Assembly: GCA_009829735.1 (NCBI GenBank)
Contig: CM020618.1
Span: 1,294,425-1,358,424, forward strand
From: Pyropia yezoensis
Lineage: Eukaryota; Rhodophyta; Bangiophyceae; Bangiales; Bangiaceae
Length of the DNA: 64,000 bases
Direction of reading: 5' to 3'
Every line of letters starts with the position of its first letter. The first letter of the stretch is position 1. A model generated the notes under the pieces. It had not been told where the DNA came from and did not search any database. It worked only from the letters and a program-made list of their open reading frames with translations. The position numbers and the translations under genes are program-made. Shown piece by piece: positions 55,201 through 62,998 of this stretch.

Positions 55201-57149
55201 GCACCCTGTTACAGGGAGAGACGTTGATCGGTACCGATAACGTTATCCCGGACCTACGTCCGGTAGGGTACTTCAGCCGGACACTCAACCCGGCTGAGCG
55301 GAACTATAGTGCCACCGAGCGTGAATGCCTCGGAGTTATATGGGCAGTGCAACTGCTCCGTCCATACCTGGAGGGCTCCAGGTTCATCGTGAGGTCCGAC
55401 CACGAACCCCTACGATGGCTCCTCAACCTTGGTGACAAGGATTCCGATAGCCATGGGAGGCTAGCCCGATGGAGGCTGAAGATGGCCGAGCACGACTACC
55501 GCACGGTGTATAAGGCTGGGTCAACCTACCACCTCGGAGACGCGTTGTCTCGACTCGACACCCCGAGCGGGGATACCCGCCCGGTGGACGAGGACATCCC
55601 GGTGGTACCGGTGTGCATGGTGGGTAATGCTACCCAGGGTATGGCTGACCATACCATGGCACACCTTGCGTGCCCATTGACCCTCGCGGACTTCCGCGAG
55701 GCACAGGCCAACGACGATGACTGTAGACGTCATCGTGCTAACCTCCTGGCCGGTACGGCCGGCATCTTCTCCGAGAACGAAGACGGACTCATATGCCGGC
55801 GGGCACCCGCCGATGGACGACATCAAGTCGTGGTTCCCGTATCCTTACGGCAAGCCGTCATGGAACGAGAACATGAGAACCCTACAGCCGGACACCCGGG
55901 GGGTTCACGTATGTTCGCAGCAATGCGAAGGTTCTTCTACTGGCCAGCAATGGCCGTCGACGTGGTCGACCACGTAAGGGGATGCCACCCCTGTGCGCGT
56001 AACCGCATGAGTCTACATAGGCAGGCGTCTGCCATGAAGCTATTCCCACCCGATGGGCCCAACGAGCAAGTCGCTATCGACATACTCGGGCCACTTCCGG
56101 TAACGGAAGAAGGGAACAGGTACATCCTGGTCATGTCTGACCGATTCACCAAGCTGTCACGAGCGGCAGCCATCCCGAATGATACGGCATACACGATTAT
56201 GAACGCAGTGGTTGACCACTGGATCAGTGCATACGGAGTCATGAAGCAACTCCTCTCCGATAACGGAGCAAACCTTACGTCGGCATTCTGCACTAAGGTC
56301 CTGGGCATGTTCGGTATCGAACCACGTCGGGCATCCGACTACCACCCGCAGTCCAACGGGCAGGTGGAGCGGTTCAACCGCACCATCGTCAAGATGCTAC
56401 AGTGCTACGTGGCAGAGCACACGAACACTTGGGACAGGCTTCTGTCCGTACTCACCCTGGCATACAATGCCAGGCCACATCGGAGTACCAACATCGCCCC
56501 ACTGGAATGGGTCATGCCACTAGGCGTCGGTAACCTGACGCTGCCGCCAGGCAGGTGCACTCGGTATGATACACCGAAGGGCCGACCCGCCGAACGCATC
56601 CACCTAGCTTGGTTGGCCAAGCTATCGTGGATGATTCCTAAGCTCAAGGGTGCCCTTGACAGAACACAACTTCGGTATAAGAAGAACTTCGACGCCCGAC
56701 TACGGGTGCGCAACGCAACCCTGGTAACAGGTGACTGGGTCTATATCAGACACCAGAAGTTCCGAGGGAACAAGCTTATGCAACCGGTCAAGGGACCGTA
56801 CCAGATCCTCCACAGAGATGACCACTCTGTTATCTTACACTCCGATACGGAGATCCAACGCATCAGTATGAATGATGTCACACCTGCTCCGAAGCCGGAA
56901 CAGCCTCAGCCGGTACCGGCTGGGTTGCTACATGAAGCTCTTACAACCCACCGGTCGGATGACCCGGTGGGACCGGATGGGATTCCATACCAAGTAGAGA
57001 GCGTGGTCGGACACACCGACCCGGACATACCAGGACCCTGGTACGTCAAGGTTATGTGGGTCGGATACGACTCACCCACCTGGGAACAGGCGGCGAATAT
57101 ACCCCGCCAACTACTCATGCCTTACATGAGGCGACGACGCCTACTGTAA
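52209..57149 (+). CDS. pol: Gag tail fused to complete Pol, family A element 2
   Basis: ATG 52209 spans the LTR/gag deletion junction and opens 1646 codons. Approximate residues: 178-191 CCHC knuckle (CMLCGDPQHWVSSC); 371 protease Asp (VLDTGAG) and ILGCTFI; RT with RFCIDYRRLN, MPFGLSNAPATFQRA and YLDD at 838-841; RNase H with TERECLG and RSDHEPL; integrase zinc finger HENPTAGHPGG...CHPCARNR. The D,D-35-E triad is at 1291, 1351 and 1387; the GPYQIL motif follows, and the C-terminal chromodomain (WYVKVMWVGYDSPTWEQAAN) is at about 1590-1646. A one-base T insertion near 52890 moves gag into the pol frame upstream of the slippery site, so no frameshift is needed. The frame also stays open upstream through the LTR to 52041, but only from a GTG. 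All catalytic residues are present. Confidence 0.9.
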   Translation: MVLHPECALAPKPKGEGGKPSLTPVPRQEKVERKAAPVLVATEHTPIGEGDPLVDQQGHLLLPATPVIDEHGTVAYIAPAGTQFQVNEGTGRRVPYVRTTGYSPVTGNPHQPLPTWAVRTEAPPQIAGRPNRLGESMFRLTQGPKAYQGAGTRAPEGGNRSYGATPMRTQGGTGTSGCMLCGDPQHWVSSCPLIPEESRRAAAQRKASTGGYPARAPGPAPGRQPAPGWSTGRRGGTSSAGCPGGQHPTKGGKRVRGRMTGGRWGYPSKPPRSTAGKAPRRARLSRRRINPRVHLPAPTTRRQGIDDQPPRLGGEDGKPLHVEPDKGPVQDARATPDIGVGHVLFTLENFKVSATLGVDPQSTRSYYPVLDTGAGPNLIRKDTLPDKWLPRVRVTRGPTIKDANGRLIRTTAAMSLQVTIGDLTTEVDFLVCETLSVPCILGCTFINVHVDAIRPGRRTVELQEADGTKRGHTAIVRDLTLQGSHVNVAEVYASVEPKTLRLAKRTRFEPLSETVLPVNCDLAGICRVQSNLRTYKRHGLTMANGLIDLPAGGSSLLVMANYRRKAVTLPKGTILGIAELYEGDILTPDKEGQVEPLEVLAVAETTERQQPDDGKPNPSAAPADLPPKDQEALKALAEADLDHLPPSVAEGVRRMLRKHDVMWTGGALGTIGATQHRIDLVPGARPARSQPHRAGPMQREIVDGEVKRMSEAKVIRPSMSEWGAPVVIVPKKDQTPRFCIDYRRLNLVTKKDSYPLPRMDECIDSLGEATVFTTIDCNAGYWQIPVADEDIPKTAFVCHSGVYEFLRMPFGLSNAPATFQRAIDIILSGVKWRNCLVYLDDVIVFSRNMDDHVQHVDEVLTLLRNAGVTLRLKKCAFFQQTVEYLGHQITPGKLGVLEANTRALRDARFPNTQTQLKSFLGMCNVYRRFVKDFARIAKPLTVLTSSTLPKVLQPPSPSEEEAFESLKRALLSPPVLALPHRRGTFVIDVDACDTQVGCTLLQGETLIGTDNVIPDLRPVGYFSRTLNPAERNYSATERECLGVIWAVQLLRPYLEGSRFIVRSDHEPLRWLLNLGDKDSDSHGRLARWRLKMAEHDYRTVYKAGSTYHLGDALSRLDTPSGDTRPVDEDIPVVPVCMVGNATQGMADHTMAHLACPLTLADFREAQANDDDCRRHRANLLAGTAGIFSENEDGLICRRAPADGRHQVVVPVSLRQAVMEREHENPTAGHPGGSRMFAAMRRFFYWPAMAVDVVDHVRGCHPCARNRMSLHRQASAMKLFPPDGPNEQVAIDILGPLPVTEEGNRYILVMSDRFTKLSRAAAIPNDTAYTIMNAVVDHWISAYGVMKQLLSDNGANLTSAFCTKVLGMFGIEPRRASDYHPQSNGQVERFNRTIVKMLQCYVAEHTNTWDRLLSVLTLAYNARPHRSTNIAPLEWVMPLGVGNLTLPPGRCTRYDTPKGRPAERIHLAWLAKLSWMIPKLKGALDRTQLRYKKNFDARLRVRNATLVTGDWVYIRHQKFRGNKLMQPVKGPYQILHRDDHSVILHSDTEIQRISMNDVTPAPKPEQPQPVPAGLLHEALTTHRSDDPVGPDGIPYQVESVVGHTDPDIPGPWYVKVMWVGYDSPTWEQAANIPRQLLMPYMRRRRLL

Positions 57150-57650
57150 CAACCCAACCGACACCGACTTCGGCTGTTGGGGGGTGAGGCTTATACCTAC
57201 TAAGTAGGGTGTGACATGGTTATGGCAGACTTAGGTTTCTAAGTCAAATCAGACTTAGGTTTCTAAGTCGAACCAAGCTTAGGTAACTAAGTAGAGCTAA
57301 GCTTAGGTAACTAAGTAAAACCTGAACCTTAATAAGTTAACTTAAAGGTAAAGGCTAACTCCGATAATATCGAAGTAACTAGGGAGCTTACACGGGAGGA
57401 TGACCTCCCCAAGCCAAGACACAAAGTGAGGGAGGATAACCTCCCCAAGCATGAACCAACCGGAAGAAGTTGGGCGGGAGGCAAGGCACCACTGAGCCAG
57501 AAGGGGTACTCCCCAGGGCAGCAAACAGAGGCAAGCAATGCCCCCAGCGGGGGATGAGTTTATACTCACTACTACCCGGCTACCATAAGGGTTGCCGGGG
57601 CCCTCTCCCGCACAAACAATAGCACTCCTCAGTGGGTAGACCCACTGCCC
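57150..57650. promoter_or_regulatory. Hairpin-rich spacer between convergent pol and antisense ORF (element 2)
   Basis: About twelve perfect inverted repeats with 1-5 base loops in 500 bases. They include CCTACT-A-AGTAGG (57196-57208), GACTTAG-GTTT-CTAAGTC (57228-57245 and 57252-57269), CTTAG-GTAA-CTAAG (57278-57291 and 57302-57315), CGATA-A-TATCG (57362-57372) and GGGAGG-N4-CCTCCC (57394-57409 and 57430-57445). CCCCC-AGC-GGGGG (57541-57553), CCCGGC...GCCGGG (57575-57599) and CAGTGGGT-AG-ACCCACTG (57630-57647) follow; the last overlaps the end of the antisense ORF. Possible roles are bidirectional termination, processing or packaging. Confidence 0.75.
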
Positions 57651-60076
57651 GAGGGAGGCCACTCACGCGTAAGCGCGTAGACCTCCGTGCTCCACCGGTC
57701 GGCAACGTCACGACGGTCGACCACCCGAGTTACCTCGGTGCATAGCTGGACGAGGGTGCTGCGGCCAGCCTCCACGTCCTCCAGAGCTTTCTGGAGGCGG
57801 TCCAGCACGCCACCGAAGCAACGCGCTGATCCAACCAGCGCAGCACCTGGGGGGATATCCCCCCAGCTAACAGAGAGACCCCCACGCATTGCGCGGGTAA
57901 CAAGGGCGTCAACGCCTTCATACCAGAGACGGGGACCCCCGTCATGTAGGACAGGGGCGGGAGGTGACACTGGCGCAGCCAGAGGAGCCACAGGAGCCGA
58001 CACGGCTACCACCGGAGCCGGTGGCACCTGATACGAGGCCCGGTAGGACCCTACCGAAGGGGCTCCACCGTAACCACGGCGGTACTCCGCCCGACGACGG
58101 GACACCTCACGCTCCCCACCCACAGAGCCCCACTCTCGGGGACGACGGCCAACCGCCGCCGGCATCGGGTTACCGAACCACGGAGCAAGGACCTGAAGAG
58201 GGTCATGGATAACCATGGGAATACCCAGGTCAGGAACGGCCTCGGTGGACGCCCACCCATGGCAACTAGGCTCACCCGGCTGAGTACGCCGGACACGCAA
58301 CGAGTGACGAGGCAAGGGGGAAGCCCCAGCCTGCGGGTCCCGGTACGGGGGAAGGGCCAACACCCCAGCCCAGTTCACGGCATCGTGAACAGCCAGCAGG
58401 GCTTCGAACTCCCGGGCCAACCCGGTCTTGGCAGCTATCAGATCCACGCCCAACTGCGCGATGTGCCGACGGACACCCGTCGGAAGATGAAACAGACGAC
58501 CCTGCCGGCGGACGGACAGCAAGAAGGATGAAGCCTGCCCGAGGGTAACCTCAAGGGTGAAGGTACCCTGCAACGGGTGGACCGGTCGCGAGGCCAACAC
58601 ACTCCCGAAGTAGCGAAGACAGGAGCCGGTGTCAAACCGGAAAGCAGGGGCGGGTTCCCACCCCTCCTGCCATAGCGGCGGGCGCACGGGAGTGTATACC
58701 GGAGCACGACCGTTGCCGGTCTGCAACGCACACGTTATATCCGTGCGGAACGCATCCGCCATGACACCATGGTTACGTCGCCAACTCGACGCCGACTTCA
58801 ACCCCGCCATGGGCGGGTAGGGAGCCGTCAACGACAGATACGGGGGTACCCCCGGGTAGTAGTCAAAGTCGGGATACCGACCGGTACGGCTCACCGTCTC
58901 CCCAAACGCAACCGGCTCCGCCGCCGCCGCAATCCCCCGAGCACTAGCCGGGTAGTCAATCTCCCGCGGCAACGCGGGGGCAATCAAGTCGCAGACCCCG
59001 AAGTTGGGGTCGAGGTAGACCTCACCCCGTCCCACCCGGGTGCGCCAGAGCTGCGCATGCCGGTCGTCCGGCTGACTCAGGATCCAATGGTGTTCCACCC
59101 GGACCGCGTTCGGCTGGTTGACCAGCCGCACCAACTTCCGCTCCCAGCACGGGTCCACCTTGACGCGCCGGGAGGATTCTCCACGGGGATGCACCAGGTG
59201 GAAGTCCACCCGCATACGCCCATCGGACTCCATCGACTCTTGCACCGTGAGGCCTCGAACCCGAGCCACCAAGTCGGACACCGACATGGCGGGTTGACCC
59301 GCCGCCACGGCGACGCCGCCACCCAACGGGGCAACCCGGGCAGGACCAGGAAGAATCGGGGGCGCCGGGGGACGCACCACCGGCAGAGGGGCCGACGTCG
59401 GAGATGGACGAGGCCGAGGAGGAAGAAGAAGGGCGGGCGCCCGCCCGGAGTAACTCCCGGTGTCAACCGCCATGGGAGAAGGAGCGTCTTGACCGCTCGA
59501 CGCCCGCGGCACCGCAGGTACGGCACCGGCGCCGGTACCACCCGTCGGCGTAGCCCCCGCCTCGGAAGGGGAAGGCACTTGGACAGCCTCCGGAGCCGGA
59601 GCCCCGGCCGTGCGGACACCCGCACCGTCTTGACCCGCCGCACCGGGTGTCGCACCGCCACCACCACCCGCGTCAACGTCGGGACCGCCTCGAGGAGTCA
59701 CCGCCCGGACACCCGGACCACCTTGACCAGCCGGAGTCGGCTGCGGGTCGCGACCTCCGCCGCAGGGCGGACCATCTTGAGGTACCTGCGGTGAGCCGGC
59801 ACCGGCACCAGGCCCCATCCGGGCAGCCGGCAGAGAGGGGGTAGAAGCCGCCACGCCCGGTTGACCGCCGGGTTGACCTCCGGCCGACGGCACCGTCGTG
59901 CCGCTGCACACGGACGACAGTCCTCCGGCCGACAGACGGACGGACACCGCAGGCCCGTCGTCGTCAGACGAGCTCACCCCGTAACGCGCGGCGTCGGGAC
60001 CGACAGGCGCGTCGTCCTCCATCTCCTCCCCGATCAGGAGGTCTTCCTCCTCTTCAAGCACCTGGGGATAGGACAT
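57629..60076 (-). CDS. Antisense ORF of family A retrotransposon, unknown function
   Basis: 815 codons from ATG 60076 (MSYPQVLEEEEDLLIGEE), on the strand opposite gag-pol, between pol and the 3' LTR. Residues 1-40 are acidic. Residues 45-260 are Pro/Gly/Ala-rich with SSVCSGTT (54-61) and MAVDTGSYSGRAP (202-214). From about 264 the composition becomes that of a folded protein (MSVSDLVARVRGLTVQESME, RVEHHWILSQPDDRHAQLWR, FDYYPGVPPYLSLTAPYPPM, LQGTFTLEVTLGQASSFLLS). A Pro/Ala-rich patch follows, then a C-terminal helix (VGSARCFGGVLDRLQKALED). No signal peptide or membrane helix is evident and I recognise no family. The frame is open further upstream to 60358 from a GTG. The promoter is not evident; it would lie in 60077-60661 or the LTR. 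Copies at 48831-51274 and 20814-21542 support it as a real gene. Confidence 0.65.
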   Translation of the reverse strand: MSYPQVLEEEEDLLIGEEMEDDAPVGPDAARYGVSSSDDDGPAVSVRLSAGGLSSVCSGTTVPSAGGQPGGQPGVAASTPSLPAARMGPGAGAGSPQVPQDGPPCGGGRDPQPTPAGQGGPGVRAVTPRGGPDVDAGGGGGATPGAAGQDGAGVRTAGAPAPEAVQVPSPSEAGATPTGGTGAGAVPAVPRASSGQDAPSPMAVDTGSYSGRAPALLLPPRPRPSPTSAPLPVVRPPAPPILPGPARVAPLGGGVAVAAGQPAMSVSDLVARVRGLTVQESMESDGRMRVDFHLVHPRGESSRRVKVDPCWERKLVRLVNQPNAVRVEHHWILSQPDDRHAQLWRTRVGRGEVYLDPNFGVCDLIAPALPREIDYPASARGIAAAAEPVAFGETVSRTGRYPDFDYYPGVPPYLSLTAPYPPMAGLKSASSWRRNHGVMADAFRTDITCALQTGNGRAPVYTPVRPPLWQEGWEPAPAFRFDTGSCLRYFGSVLASRPVHPLQGTFTLEVTLGQASSFLLSVRRQGRLFHLPTGVRRHIAQLGVDLIAAKTGLAREFEALLAVHDAVNWAGVLALPPYRDPQAGASPLPRHSLRVRRTQPGEPSCHGWASTEAVPDLGIPMVIHDPLQVLAPWFGNPMPAAVGRRPREWGSVGGEREVSRRRAEYRRGYGGAPSVGSYRASYQVPPAPVVAVSAPVAPLAAPVSPPAPVLHDGGPRLWYEGVDALVTRAMRGGLSVSWGDIPPGAALVGSARCFGGVLDRLQKALEDVEAGRSTLVQLCTEVTRVVDRRDVADRWSTEVYALTREWPPSGSGSTH

Positions 60077-60661
60077 GATAACGGGGGCGGAATCCCCCGC
60101 GCCCACAAGCCGTCGACGGCTACAACCCGGTACGGTGGGATAACCGGGACGAGCCAGGGAAGCGCGGACACCCGCGCTTATGACCACAAACGGCCACGCG
60201 AAGCGCCGCAGGCACGCGGGTCGACCCGCGCCCCACGGGGCTACGACCGCGCTCCACCCAGGCACCTGGGCGGGACGGGGCCACACCCACACACGGGGTA
60301 AGTAAGGGGGGTCACCCCCAACCGCCCCCACGCAACGCGGGCAGCCCCCGCCCCCCACTCAATCGTCCACAAGAGAGGGGCCCCTCTACCACCAGGCACC
60401 TGGTGGCGGATCCGCTTGCACCACCCCTCGGAAAGGGGGGTCGTGAACAAAAACCCGCATCGGGAAATTAACGGTCCGGAAAACGGATCGTGTGTGTACC
60501 ACACAAAGGGGGGCACCCCCCTCGGACAACCTCGAAAAGGGGTGTCTGTCGCGACGGGGCGCAAAGCCCCACCCGACGGGTAAACAGTCACGCGACCCAC
60601 TTACATTCGGTAACCCGAATGCAACTCGACCCGAGGACGGGCCGAATCTAAGGGGGGGATA
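60077..60661. promoter_or_regulatory. 3' noncoding region of family A; 5' flank of the antisense ORF
   Basis: It contains further perfect inverted repeats: AGAGGGG-CCCCTCT (60374-60387), CCACCAGG-CA-CCTGGTGG (60389-60406), GTGTG-TAC-CACAC (60492-60504), GGGGGG-CA-CCCCCC (60508-60521), GGGGC-GCAAA-GCCCC (60556-60570) and CATTCGG-TAAC-CCGAATG (60604-60621). It ends in the polypurine tract AAGGGGGGGATA. Any promoter of the antisense gene should be here or in the LTR. Confidence 0.6.
60650..60661 (+). other. Polypurine tract before LTR
   Basis: AAGGGGGGGATA directly before the 3' LTR, identical to 51847-51858. Confidence 0.75.
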
Positions 60662-61024
60662 TGTAGCAATATGGTTGTCCGTATTGTGACCCTAATATTT
60701 GGGGGGCTACTTCTAATCCTTAACTTTCAATTTGAGAGTCCGTACTGGTCACGGTATCTATAAGTTACGTATGACCAGAGGGACTTGCATCTTGGGGTGG
60801 AGGGTAGTTAGTAGTGTCTCCGAGGGTTTATAACGAGGGGGCCGGTGGCGAATCCACCGCCGGCCAAGGTAGAACAACAAACCCCTCCCATTTGGGCTCC
60901 CATCTTGGTCCCGTGGCTTGCGCTCCAAGGACAGCAACCTTGGCCTCCCGGCGACGTTGGTGCCGATCCCCCTTGGTGAGTGTTCCCTGAGAGTGGACGT
61001 GCGACGGATTCCTATTGTGCTACA
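60662..61024 (+). repeat. 3' LTR of family A element 2
   Basis: A 363-bp LTR from TGTAGCA to TGCTACA. It is followed by CGGAC and 46 more bases of non-element sequence before the gap, with no PBS, so this is a true 3' LTR. The 5' flank of the composite is not in the window, so the target duplication cannot be checked. Confidence 0.93.
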
Positions 61025-61075
61025 CGGACACGTGCACCCGTCGGGTGTGACCCTCGGTCTGTGTAACCGGTGCTA

Positions 61076-61575
61076 NNNNNNNNNNNNNNNNNNNNNNNNN
61101 NNNNNNNNNNNNNNNNNNNNNNNNNNNNNNNNNNNNNNNNNNNNNNNNNNNNNNNNNNNNNNNNNNNNNNNNNNNNNNNNNNNNNNNNNNNNNNNNNNNN
61201 NNNNNNNNNNNNNNNNNNNNNNNNNNNNNNNNNNNNNNNNNNNNNNNNNNNNNNNNNNNNNNNNNNNNNNNNNNNNNNNNNNNNNNNNNNNNNNNNNNNN
61301 NNNNNNNNNNNNNNNNNNNNNNNNNNNNNNNNNNNNNNNNNNNNNNNNNNNNNNNNNNNNNNNNNNNNNNNNNNNNNNNNNNNNNNNNNNNNNNNNNNNN
61401 NNNNNNNNNNNNNNNNNNNNNNNNNNNNNNNNNNNNNNNNNNNNNNNNNNNNNNNNNNNNNNNNNNNNNNNNNNNNNNNNNNNNNNNNNNNNNNNNNNNN
61501 NNNNNNNNNNNNNNNNNNNNNNNNNNNNNNNNNNNNNNNNNNNNNNNNNNNNNNNNNNNNNNNNNNNNNNNNNNN
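61076..61575. other. Assembly gap, 500 N
   Basis: A placeholder gap between family A element 2 and a family C element. Confidence 0.99.
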
Positions 61576-61983
61576 CACTAGCCTGATCCGTTCCCCCCCT
61601 GCATTTGGGTCCATATTCCCTAAGTTCGGATAGTTAGCTTAGTAGTAAAATCCAACTTGGATTTGAGGGTTTTCTGCATTTATCGTCTTGAATTTTCGTG
61701 TGGCCCGGTGGGCAGGTGCTGGGGTGGGAGATTCTGAGTGGCGAGATTCTGAGTGGACCCTGGGGGGATAAGGGGAGGACAGCGGGGCTTGGCCCTGCGT
61801 CCCCGTCCCGACCAAGAAACTGTTGGACCACACACCATCTTCTTGTTTGTCCGTGGGGGGATTGCCCCACAACAGGGATAGAGTGTGTGCGACTTGCACT
61901 TCTTCCGGTTCCCCCGACACGGGAGGCAGCCCTCGCACACCGCCCCAACTTGGGTACTGTGTGTGCGAGTGGTTTTTGCCACA
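61576..61983 (+). repeat. 3' part of the family C 5' LTR
   Basis: The sequence ends TTTTTGCCACA just before the PBS, the position of an LTR end (...CA). Its left boundary is in the gap. It contains a short direct repeat, GAGATTCTGAGTGG, at about 61729 and 61744. Confidence 0.55.
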
Positions 61984-61985
61984 TT

Positions 61986-62035
61986 TGGTGGAGCAGCAGG
62001 GGACAGAGGTAAACTTTACCTCCGGGTGCACCCGG
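61986..62035 (+). promoter_or_regulatory. Family C PBS and leader hairpins
   Basis: The PBS TGGTGGAGCAGCAGGGGA (61986-62003) is followed by GAGGTAAA-C-TTTACCTC (62006-62022) and the self-complementary CCGGGTGCACCCGG (62022-62035). Position and shape mirror the family A leader at 4291-4334 although the stem sequences differ. Confidence 0.65.
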
Positions 62036-62473
62036 GTGTAGGGGGCCCTCTGTCTCAGAGGAACGGTGGACTTGGACCGTGTCATACGGATCGTTAGCCA
62101 ACATGGCTAGCTCGGACCCCCGTCGTCCGGGAGTACACGGGTGACGCACGTACTTCAGTGCCTTTGAATACTGGTGAGACACAGGTGGGTTTACCTGGGT
62201 CGCAGAGGGACTAGAGGTCCCTCAAGCCAGCAGGACTGGAAGTGCGGCGGGCAACAGGCCACCCCGACTCAGTCGGGAGTTCACTCGGGTGACACTTCTG
62301 ACGTGGGTGGGCCGAAGTCTGGCCACCGCGTGGTATACTCAACGGGAACGTCCCAAGGGGTGAGGACTGTCCCGCGAGTTCCACTCGGGTTGGAGCCAAC
62401 TTTGGCATGGAGCCATCGCCAACTAGGCTTCGGAGGACGGCGGACTCCGTTGGTCGGCGATGGGCTCGCGCCC

Positions 62474-62998
62474 ATGCCCCCGGTTGAGACCCCTGAGGAA
62501 CGTGGTTACCCTCCAGGTGGACTCCCGGAGGCGGACCGAGACTCAACTGGAGTCGTCAATCCACTCCTCGCGGAAACTGTCCGTCGGGAGGCGACCAATG
62601 TGTTGCGGCAGACTTTGCCGGACCTGGTGGTCACGATGACGAATACTATTCTGAATCAGATTGTAGCGAGTTTGCCAGATGGCCTGAATGTCCAGACCGG
62701 ATTGGGGCTTTCGAGCCCACAGGCGCAGGGGGAATCCCTCCCCACGCCTATCTCGGGTCGCCCCGAACTGGGGGCGACACCTGTGACTCCCAACGAGGGA
62801 GCCACACCATACGCGGTGGGGCGTACGCCCTTCACGGGGGAGTTCCCCTCGGAAACGCCGGCGGCTACACCAAGCTCGCCGTACCAGACTACAGGCACTG
62901 AGGGTGGACTTACCCCAGTGCCACAGCGGCTGTTCCCTCAACGTGAGGTGGCCGCCCAAGATTCAGGTAGCCAACCCGGTCTACCAGCGGATCTTTGA
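62474..62998 (+). pseudogene. gag: Gag N-terminal part, family C
   Basis: The frame from ATG 62474 (MPPVETPEERGYPPGG) contains a helix, ETVRREATNVLRQTLPDLVV, and a Pro/Thr/Gly-rich stretch. It ends at TGA 62996-62998. The frame is open upstream to 62174 but only from a GTG. The rest of gag is in another frame that overlaps this one, so an indel lies somewhere before 62998. Either this copy is broken or the consensus is wrong by one base. Confidence 0.6.

Larger units (their letters stand above)
51859..61024 (+). mobile_element. Family A gypsy element 2 (most complete copy)
   Basis: LTR (truncated), gag tail, complete pol, hairpin spacer, open antisense ORF, purine tract and 3' LTR. It is the only copy here in which pol, the spacer, the antisense ORF and the LTR can be read without a gap. 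It lacks a PBS and most of gag, so it cannot be an autonomous element, although its enzymes look intact. Confidence 0.92.

Noticed and set aside
60077..60358. N-terminal extension of the antisense ORF from 60358
   Set aside because: It starts with GTG, is low-complexity, and has no ATG before 60076; the ATG at 60076 precedes the conserved acidic start.
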